Part shown: in pieces, positions 15,249-20,786 of the stretch
Layout: each line of letters opens with the position of its first letter
How positions within the stretch are numbered: the first letter of the stretch is position 1
DNA from: CAYFSC01 sp964345695
Lineage (GTDB): Bacteria; Bacteroidota; Rhodothermia; Rhodothermales; Salinibacteraceae
Direction: 5' to 3'
DNA: 20,786 nucleotides
Assembly (NCBI GenBank): GCA_964345695.1
Contig: CAYFSC010000037.1
Span: forward strand, 1 to 20,786
Made by a program: the position numbers and the translations under genes
Notes under the pieces: generated by a model
What the model saw: the letters and a program-made list of their open reading frames with translations, nothing else
Told to the model about the DNA's origin: nothing
The model's database searches: none

Positions 15249-16553
15249 TTGCTGGACTTCATCGGGTTTCGACGTGCTCCCCTCGCAAACTCCGCATCGC
15301 CCCCTTTCGCGCACAGGTGGCGCTGGATCGGGGTCGTTCTGCTCATTGTGAGCGCAGGGGTTCCCGCAGCCCACAGCCAGCCGGCACCGCCGGCCGATCC
15401 GCAGTGGAACGTGCGCGTGTACCCGCTTGACCTGTGGGGCCCTCGGGCCGGATGGGGCTTCGGGGCTGGGGTGGTGGCCCACGACCTGGTACGCCCCGGC
15501 TCGCAGATGCTGGTGACCGCAGCCCCGGCTGCGCACGAGACGGTCGGGACGCTGTCGCTCGCCTCGGCCGATCCGCACGGGGCTGACACTTACCTCATCC
15601 TGGACGCCCGTGCCGCCACGACCACCCGGCAGTGGTTTTACGGACTCGGGCCGCGCAGCCGGGAGGACGCGCAGGTCGCGCTGGATATGACTTCTTGGCG
15701 CACGCGTCTCCGTGCAGGTCAACGCCTGGGCGCGAGTCCGGTGACCGTGCAGCCACACCTCACTCTGATGCAGCATGACGTGAACGGCGTCTCGGAGGAA
15801 ACCTCGGGGGCTTTGTCGACCCTTTCGGACCCGTCGCGAGGCGCGATTCCCGGGCGAGGCCAACCCGACACCGCACCGTCCAGACTCCGCCCCGCTGATG
15901 CTCGACAGGTGGGCGTACAAGCTGGTGTCGATGTAATCGTGGATACGCGTGATCGCGCCCACGGCGCCCTGCGAGGGGTGCTGCTCCAGGGCATGGCGTC
16001 CACCTACGAGGCGTGGGATCAGACTCTTCGCTTCCACCGCTTCGACCTTCGAGCCTTCGGGTTTCTCCCCCTCGGCGGCAGACACCGCCTGGCACTCGGT
16101 CTCCGCACTGCCCTGACCGACCGCCGGGGCGACCGCCGCATTCCCTTCTATCTGCTCCCGAGCCTCGATGGACGCACGGCCCCGGGATGGGCGCGCGATC
16201 GCTTCTACGGATCCGACCTCGCGGCCGTGCGCCTGCTGTATCGCTTTCCGATCGTCCGTTTTCGCGACCTCGTGACCGTGGAAGGCCACGTGGGGGCCTA
16301 CGCGGCAAGTGTGTACAACGACCTCGGAGACGAATTCTCGCTCGACCTTTCCTTCGACGAACGGATCGACGCCGCGGACGTCCCTTTCCGACCCTCCGCC
16401 TCGGCCGGACTCCGGATCGGTCCCATCTTTCGAGATGAAACGTACGTTGACGTGGCGGTCGGCGTATCGCCCGAAGACGTCACCGGCGTTCGGTTTACCT
16501 TCGTGCAGTCTCTGCGTGCCCTGCGCCCGGCCCATCATCACGAGCCCGAGTAG
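15249..16553 (+). CDS. Omp85-like outer-membrane beta-barrel protein (surface antigen D15 type), barrel only
   Basis: 434 residues. A basic N-terminus and hydrophobic core (HRWRWIGVVLLIVSAGVPAA) followed by HSQPA form a signal peptide of about 43 residues. The rest is built of alternating amphipathic strands. The C-terminal half has features of the Omp85 barrel: DVIVDTRDRAHGALRGVLLQ, then LDGRTAPGWARDRFYGSD before VRLLYRFPIV, which matches the usual pattern of a Gly-rich GR...RG-like segment and the ELRFPI strand. No POTRA domain fits between the signal and the barrel. No ATG exists in frame ahead of the signal; TTG 15249 is the only usual start codon that keeps it. The last residues (LRPAHHHEPE) are not the typical terminal aromatic strand. 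It is followed 59 bases later by a deacetylase. The barrel class is fairly secure; the function (protein insertion, secretion or other) is not known. Confidence 0.75.
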   Translation: MLDFIGFRRAPLANSASPPFAHRWRWIGVVLLIVSAGVPAAHSQPAPPADPQWNVRVYPLDLWGPRAGWGFGAGVVAHDLVRPGSQMLVTAAPAAHETVGTLSLASADPHGADTYLILDARAATTTRQWFYGLGPRSREDAQVALDMTSWRTRLRAGQRLGASPVTVQPHLTLMQHDVNGVSEETSGALSTLSDPSRGAIPGRGQPDTAPSRLRPADARQVGVQAGVDVIVDTRDRAHGALRGVLLQGMASTYEAWDQTLRFHRFDLRAFGFLPLGGRHRLALGLRTALTDRRGDRRIPFYLLPSLDGRTAPGWARDRFYGSDLAAVRLLYRFPIVRFRDLVTVEGHVGAYAASVYNDLGDEFSLDLSFDERIDAADVPFRPSASAGLRIGPIFRDETYVDVAVGVSPEDVTGVRFTFVQSLRALRPAHHHEPE

Positions 16554-16612
16554 CAGAACCTGCTTGTCCCTCTGCGCCTCGCCTCCCTCCCCCCGGATCG
16601 CCGAGCGCTGCC

Positions 16613-17263
16613 ATGATCCGTTCCTTTCTCCCGTACGCTGCCACGCACGGCGTGCGGCCGTTCCAGACGTTCTTTCCCGATATGCTCTGGCGGATGGACC
16701 CCCGCCACCGTGTCGTGCACCTGACTTTCGACGACGGCCCCACGCCCACCCTGACCCAGCGTCTTCTCGACCTGCTGGCAGCATACGACGCCCGGGCCAC
16801 GTTTTTTCTGATTGGGCGGCATGCCCAGGACCATCCCGATCTGGTGACGAACATCCACCAGGCCGGCCACCGCATCGGCAACCATACGTTCAGCCACCTG
16901 GATCCGTGGTCGGCTCCCCAAGACGCCGTGCGCCGCGAACTGTCCGAAACGACCTCCCTGCTGGAGAATCAGACGGGCGTGCCCGTCCGGTTCATGCGGC
17001 CCCCATACGGAAAGTTTACCGGACCGATGCGCACCTGGTGTGCCGAGCGCAACCAGCGCATGGTGATGTGGGACGTGATGCCGGGCGATTACCTCCGCTC
17101 GGCACGTCCGGGCCGCGTGGCGGACTTCGTCATCGACACAGTGCGTCCTGGGTCGATTGTGGTGCTTCACGACAATCCGGTCTGCGAAGACGTAACGCCG
17201 CAGGCGCTGGAAACCATTCTCCAGACGCTCGGGGAGGCCGGATGGCAGTTCAACCCGCTCTGA
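16613..17263 (+). CDS. Polysaccharide deacetylase (NodB homology, CE4)
   Basis: A 216-residue carbohydrate esterase 4 protein that removes N-acetyl groups from peptidoglycan, chitin-like or capsular sugars using a bound metal. The NodB motifs are complete. They are motif 1 TFDDGPTPT (base Asp40, metal ligand Asp41), motif 2 NHTFSH (His91 and His95 as metal ligands), motif 3 RFMRPPYGKF, motif 4 MVMWDVMPGDY and motif 5 IVVLHDNP. The N-terminal 30 residues are not a clear signal peptide, although an aromatic hydrophobic stretch (FQTFFPDMLW) is present, so location is uncertain. ATG 16613 is the only good start; no Shine-Dalgarno site precedes it. It follows the Omp85-like gene by 59 bases on the same strand and converges on mutL, with 141 bases between. 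Confidence 0.93.
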   Translation: MIRSFLPYAATHGVRPFQTFFPDMLWRMDPRHRVVHLTFDDGPTPTLTQRLLDLLAAYDARATFFLIGRHAQDHPDLVTNIHQAGHRIGNHTFSHLDPWSAPQDAVRRELSETTSLLENQTGVPVRFMRPPYGKFTGPMRTWCAERNQRMVMWDVMPGDYLRSARPGRVADFVIDTVRPGSIVVLHDNPVCEDVTPQALETILQTLGEAGWQFNPL

Positions 17264-17404
17264 CTCCGCTTCTGAACCGAGGCATGGCCCGCAGACGGAC
17301 AAGGCGCCGCCCAGAGACGGGGCCCCCAGGCATGGCCCCCTTGGACGGGCCCACCCGCGAATGGGGGGCGTTCTCCCGGACTACGCGAAAGGGACACCCT
17401 GCGC

Positions 17405-19333
17405 TCAGGCTCCTTCGAAGCGCTTGGCCAGCTCTTCCATGGAGAGCTGCAAGAGGGTGGCGTGACCGGACGGGTCGGCGTACGGCATTTCGCAGTCGAA
17501 CAGATCCCGCAGGAGCGCCCGGCGCTCCGCATTCGAGAGCGCCTGGCCGCGCTCGACCGCGCTTTGCTGCGCCAAGCGTTTTGCGAGATGCTTGCGGCGC
17601 TCATCCTCCACTCGGTCCTGCTCCGCCTTAAACTGTTCGAGCAGCGCTTCAAGCACCGGCTGCTCGTCCTCTCCGGACACATCTGCCGGGACCGCACGGA
17701 CCGCAACGGTGCGCCCGCTCATCCGCTCGATGTCGAAGCCGAGGGCCCGCAAGTCGGGAAGAAGCGCGTCCAACAGCTGGACGTCGCCCGGCGAAAGCTC
17801 CAGCGTCCGCGGAAACAGCAGCGCCTGCGACTCGCCCTCGCCTCGACGCAGCCGCGCGAGGGCTCGCTCGTAGAGCACCCGGATGTGAGCCGCCCGCTGA
17901 TCGACCACCATCATGCCATGATCGGTCGGGACCAGCAGGTAGGTGTCGTGCAGGCCCCACACCGGGCGCGACGGAGCCTCTTCGCCCGCGGTCTCTGTGT
18001 CGGGCAGATCGATCGATATGCTTGCCTCATCGTCCGCGTCGGGCGGGCGGTATAGCGCGTCCGACTGCTCTCCGGGCGACAGGTTCGAGGATCCGTCTCC
18101 CGGAGTGGCCCGGCCAGACGGTCCGCCGGCGCGCCCGGAGGACTCACGGCCGCTGCGCGTCGATGGGGGCGCGGAGGACGTGTCGGAGGATCGAGGCTGG
18201 AAGGAGCGGGGCGGTCCATCCGTCGACGCCCGATCGGTCGCGTCGGGCGACGAGCCGGTGCCGGACTCCGATCCGGTTCCGGAAAAGTGGGGCGTGAGCT
18301 GCGCCTCACGAAGCGCCGCGCGGACGGCGGCGCGGATGAAACCGTAGAGGCCGCTCTGGTCGTCGAACTTCACCTCGGCCTTCTGCGGATGGACGTTCAC
18401 GTCAACCCGTCGAGGATCCATCTGCAGGAAAAGCGCGAAAAACGGAAAGGCCTTGTCTTCGGGCAGCAGGTCGCCGTACGCCTTCTTGACGGCGTGACTC
18501 AGGTAGCGGTCGCGCACGTAACGCTCGTTGACAAAGAGAAACTGCTCTCCGCGCGTCTTCCGATGGGCCTTGGGGGTCCCGACGAACCCCCGAACCGTAA
18601 AATTACCCGTCCGATCCTGTACCTCCACGAGCCGGTCCTGCAGATCGTCGCCGAAGAGCCCAACGATGCGCTGCCGCGTGGCCTCAAAAAAGTCGTCGCT
18701 GCGGGCGGCGGAAAGGTCGTAGTGCTCGTGCCCGTTGTGCGTCAGGCGCATCCCGACCGCGGGGTTTGAGAGCGCCAGAAACTGCACCGTTTCGGTAAGG
18801 TGCTTGAGCTCGGTGGCCGGGGTCTTCAGGAAATTGCGTCGAGCCGGCACATTGTAGAACAGGTTGCGGACGGCCACCGATGTGCCGTTCGAGGCGGCAC
18901 ACGGGCGATGCTCCACCATCTCGCCCCCTTCGATGCGCACGAGCGTCCCCGCCTCGTCCTCCACCCGTTTCGTCTTCAGCTCCACCTGCGACACCGCTGC
19001 GATCGAGGCCAGCGCCTCGCCGCGAAAGCCGAGCGTCCGGATCCGCTCCAGGTCGTCCACCGACTGAATCTTGCTCGTCGCGTGCCGATCGAAACAGCGG
19101 CGCGCGTCCTCGGGGCTCATCCCACAGCCATCGTCAACCACCTGCACCAGCGTGCTGCCGGCGTCTCGAAGGATCACCTGAACGGAAGACGCACCGGCAT
19201 CCAACGCGTTCTCGACGAGCTCTTTGGCCGCCGACGCCGGTCGCTGCACCACCTCCCCGGCGGCGATTTTGTTCGCCAACTGGTCCGACATCACGTGAAT
19301 GATGCCGTCGGAAGACCCGTTATCGTCAGTCAC
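17405..19333 (-). CDS. mutL: DNA mismatch repair protein MutL
   Basis: 642 residues from GTG 19333, chosen because it lies just ahead of the usual GIIHVMSDQLANKIAAGEVV start; ATG 19291 would cut off the first conserved strand. The N-terminal GHKL ATPase is intact: Glu41 in KELVENALDAGA, DDGCGM at 67-72 and TLGFRGEALASI near 100. The transducer domain has FLFVNERYVRD and VDVNVHPQKAEVKF. Residues about 345-455 are a low-complexity Ser/Gly/Pro/Thr linker. The C-terminal domain carries DQRAAHIRVLYE from Asp478, where nuclease-active MutL has DQHA-x2-E-x4-E, so the His and first Glu are replaced by Arg480 and Ile484. The later Cys-containing nuclease motifs also appear lost. MutL couples MutS recognition to downstream repair. 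It follows a small membrane protein gene by 76 bases. Confidence 0.96.
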   Translation of the reverse strand: MTDDNGSSDGIIHVMSDQLANKIAAGEVVQRPASAAKELVENALDAGASSVQVILRDAGSTLVQVVDDGCGMSPEDARRCFDRHATSKIQSVDDLERIRTLGFRGEALASIAAVSQVELKTKRVEDEAGTLVRIEGGEMVEHRPCAASNGTSVAVRNLFYNVPARRNFLKTPATELKHLTETVQFLALSNPAVGMRLTHNGHEHYDLSAARSDDFFEATRQRIVGLFGDDLQDRLVEVQDRTGNFTVRGFVGTPKAHRKTRGEQFLFVNERYVRDRYLSHAVKKAYGDLLPEDKAFPFFALFLQMDPRRVDVNVHPQKAEVKFDDQSGLYGFIRAAVRAALREAQLTPHFSGTGSESGTGSSPDATDRASTDGPPRSFQPRSSDTSSAPPSTRSGRESSGRAGGPSGRATPGDGSSNLSPGEQSDALYRPPDADDEASISIDLPDTETAGEEAPSRPVWGLHDTYLLVPTDHGMMVVDQRAAHIRVLYERALARLRRGEGESQALLFPRTLELSPGDVQLLDALLPDLRALGFDIERMSGRTVAVRAVPADVSGEDEQPVLEALLEQFKAEQDRVEDERRKHLAKRLAQQSAVERGQALSNAERRALLRDLFDCEMPYADPSGHATLLQLSMEELAKRFEGA

Positions 19334-19409
19334 AGCGTGCGACGTTCATGAGACAGAAGCGATGACGGCGCTCTCACTCCTCTTGGCAAGAGCTCGCGGA
19401 CGTGCACCC

Positions 19410-19613
19410 TCACCCGAGCGTCTGGTAAATGTAGAGCGCGAACAGCAGCAGGCCGATGAGGTAGAGCAGACTCATCGGGTTGCGACGCCGATGCCCTCGC
19501 CGCTTCGACCGCATGCGGCGCTTTAAGTCCTCATCTTCATCCGGGTCGTAGTGCCGGGGCTCGTAGCTGAATGATTTGTTTTTCCGGCGGGAGCCAGGAC
19601 GAAAAATTCCCAT
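19410..19613 (-). CDS. Small single-pass membrane protein, 67 residues
   Basis: I do not recognise a named family. The first 46 residues are highly charged and probably disordered. They include an aromatic stretch (SFSYEPRHYDPDEDED) followed by a very basic run (KRRMRSKRRGHRRR). A single hydrophobic helix (SLLYLIGLLLFALYIY, residues 48-63) ends the protein, leaving QTLG outside. The basic run beside the helix predicts a cytoplasmic N-terminus and a C-terminal anchor. ATG 19613 is the only good start. It sits between cdsA (168 bases upstream) and mutL (76 bases downstream), all in one direction, and may share their transcript. Coding status is supported by the sharp domain split and by fit in the gene run, but no homologue was checked. 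Confidence 0.7.
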   Translation of the reverse strand: MGIFRPGSRRKNKSFSYEPRHYDPDEDEDLKRRMRSKRRGHRRRNPMSLLYLIGLLLFALYIYQTLG

Positions 19614-19781
19614 GAGTCCAGGGGCCGATGGAAGGGAAAATCGCTACGTACACGCAACGACAGGGCCTCTCCAGGCGTTCCTGATGGGCGGACGCAGACC
19701 GCCGGACCGTACCGAGACACGGGTGCCGAAGCACGGGCTGCTGCACGCTGCCTTTTACGGGGCCAGGGGGGAACGGTGCCG

Positions 19782-20600
19782 TCAGAAAATTCCCGACATG
19801 TGTCGGAGATACAGGTACACGAGCGGCGCCGCGACGGCCATCGAATCGAAGCGGTCGAGCATGCCGCCATGCCCGGGCAGCAGCGAGCCCGCGTCTTTGG
19901 TGCCGGTCGCTCGCTTCATCTGGCTCTCCACGAGGTCGCCCGCCTGGCTGATGCCGCCCCCGATCGCCGCCAGCGCCACGACGTCTATCCACGACAGTAT
20001 GCTCAGGACGACGAGCTTAGAGGCGATGGCGACGAGGAGCGCAGCCCCCGCTCCCCCGGCGGTCCCCTCCCACGTTTTGTTGGGCGAGATCGATGGGGCG
20101 AGCTTGCGGCGGCCCAGGCTTTTCCCGGTGTAGTAGGCGAAGATGTCGGTCGCCCAAACCAGAAATAGAGTCAGTACGACCAGCCAGAAGGCATCCCCGG
20201 CGTCCACGGCGGGACTTCGTGCCAAGCGCAGCAGCACGAGCGCCCCGAGAAGGCCCGTCGGGTACACGATCCCCCAGGCCGTCACGGCAAGATTTTCCAG
20301 AAAGCGTTCCCGCGGCACTAGCCAGGGCGAGAGCGGAAGGAGAAGCACACCGAGGGCGAGCACCACCGGTCCGAGCGACGGGGCCTGCATGGCCAGGACA
20401 AGGCCTGCGCCCAAACCGGTGCCGACGACCCGCAGGGGACGCAACCCGGCCGACCGGGCCATGTCGTACATCTCCCACTGGGCCGCCGCCCCCACCGCCG
20501 CAATCAACACCGCAAACGGCCATCCGCCCACATAGGTGATGCCCAGAAATGCGGGGGCGGCCACGACTGCCGTGCCAATGCGACGACGTTGTTCGCTCAC
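19782..20600 (-). CDS. cdsA: Phosphatidate cytidylyltransferase
   Basis: Makes CDP-diacylglycerol from phosphatidic acid and CTP in the inner membrane, the entry point of phospholipid synthesis. 272 residues with about seven to eight membrane segments. The family signature is complete at the C-terminal part: SISPNKTWEGTAGG, then GDLVESQMKRATGTKDAG and LLPGHGGMLDRFDS, which hold the metal-binding Asp residues. DIFAYYTGKSLGRRKLAP precedes them. The start is GTG 20600 (MSEQRRRIGTAVVAAP), giving a short basic N-terminus before the first helix; no ATG fits better. It heads the run cdsA - small membrane protein - mutL within the window. The gene upstream is not visible. Confidence 0.95.
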   Translation of the reverse strand: MSEQRRRIGTAVVAAPAFLGITYVGGWPFAVLIAAVGAAAQWEMYDMARSAGLRPLRVVGTGLGAGLVLAMQAPSLGPVVLALGVLLLPLSPWLVPRERFLENLAVTAWGIVYPTGLLGALVLLRLARSPAVDAGDAFWLVVLTLFLVWATDIFAYYTGKSLGRRKLAPSISPNKTWEGTAGGAGAALLVAIASKLVVLSILSWIDVVALAAIGGGISQAGDLVESQMKRATGTKDAGSLLPGHGGMLDRFDSMAVAAPLVYLYLRHMSGIF

Positions 20601-20786
20601 GTTCGCGTCAGGAAACTGAAGTCAGCGGTGGGCAGGGGGAAGACGGCACCGACGCACGGAAGGAAGGCACCGTGTGCTGTTCTCTGCATGCGTCTTCCGA
20701 GTGCGCGGGGCATTAAGAACCTGTTTTGATTCATGCCTCCGGGCTCCGAGCGGCCCCGACGGGCTGGGGCCGTAGGTCATGCCCGT
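20601..20786. other. Region upstream of cdsA, no gene assigned
   Basis: 186 bases to the window end. An AT-richer patch (ATTAAGAACCTGTTTTGATT, 20712-20731) and a 7-base-pair stem (CGGCCCC at 20751-20757 with GGGGCCG at 20766-20772) are visible. One minus-strand frame is open from the window end to a TGA at 20731-20733 and could be the last 17 codons of an upstream gene, but nothing in it is recognisable. Promoter or terminator roles are possible and unproven. Confidence 0.4.

Noticed and set aside
15237..16784. Long minus-strand open frame (515 codons) opposite the Omp85-like and deacetylase genes
   Set aside because: It overlaps both genes, is Arg/Gly-rich and shows no motif, whereas the plus-strand frames have a signal peptide, barrel pattern and NodB motifs.
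17281..17338. Direct repeat GGCATGGCCC (17281-17290 and 17329-17338)
   Set aside because: Only ten GC-rich bases repeated twice; no sign of a mobile element or attachment site.
17319..17339. GGGGCC/GGCCCC stem between the deacetylase and mutL stops
   Set aside because: Six-base GC stem with a nine-base loop and no T-run; not distinguishable from chance, although a terminator is expected in this convergent gap.

Overview
The window looks like a chromosomal housekeeping segment from a GC-rich, Salinibacter-like member of the Rhodothermota (Bacteroidota relatives). This is inferred from protein flavour, acidic composition (HPr, PurD and PolA carry an excess of Asp/Glu, as in salt-in halophiles), the near absence of Shine-Dalgarno sequences before the starts, and gene content. 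It was not tested by a search. No rRNA, tRNA, CRISPR array, insertion sequence or phage gene was seen. A run of exactly 100 N (13637-13736) is a scaffold gap, so the true distance across it is unknown.

Layout. 1-1229: N-terminal part of DNA polymerase I (minus strand, cut by the window edge), divergent from a periplasmic HtrA/Do-type serine protease (1434-2846). 3210-3902: a HAD-superfamily phosphatase, convergent with a two-gene minus-strand unit at 3966-6277 (an alpha/beta hydrolase-OsmC fusion followed by a PIG3-type quinone oxidoreductase) that looks like thiol/peroxide/electrophile defence. 6423-10702: a run of five closely spaced minus-strand genes, ptsH - ptsI - yqeY - mnmM-like methyltransferase - NRDE-family protein. 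A 350-base intergenic region with a cluster of inverted repeats separates ptsH from a divergent sodium/sugar-type symporter (11053-12642). 12658-13635: a secreted beta-propeller (NHL-like) protein, with its start directly at the N gap. 13752-15041: purD. 15249-16553: a barrel-only Omp85-like outer-membrane protein, followed by a NodB-type polysaccharide deacetylase (16613-17263). 17405-20600: a minus-strand group of cdsA, a 67-residue single-pass membrane protein and mutL.

How the genes work together. General PTS proteins (HPr with both His15 and Ser46, and EI) sit head to head with an SGLT-like transporter, which suggests linked control of carbon uptake. Several genes serve the envelope: HtrA, the Omp85-like barrel, the deacetylase and CdsA. 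PolA and MutL are DNA-repair proteins.

No clearly new multi-gene system is visible. The points most worth a second look are a MutL whose nuclease motifs all look degraded, the inverted-repeat cluster between ptsH and the symporter, the barrel-only Omp85 protein that lacks an ATG start and is paired with a deacetylase, a 13-base repeated unit at the assembly gap, and the consistent lack of Shine-Dalgarno sites.
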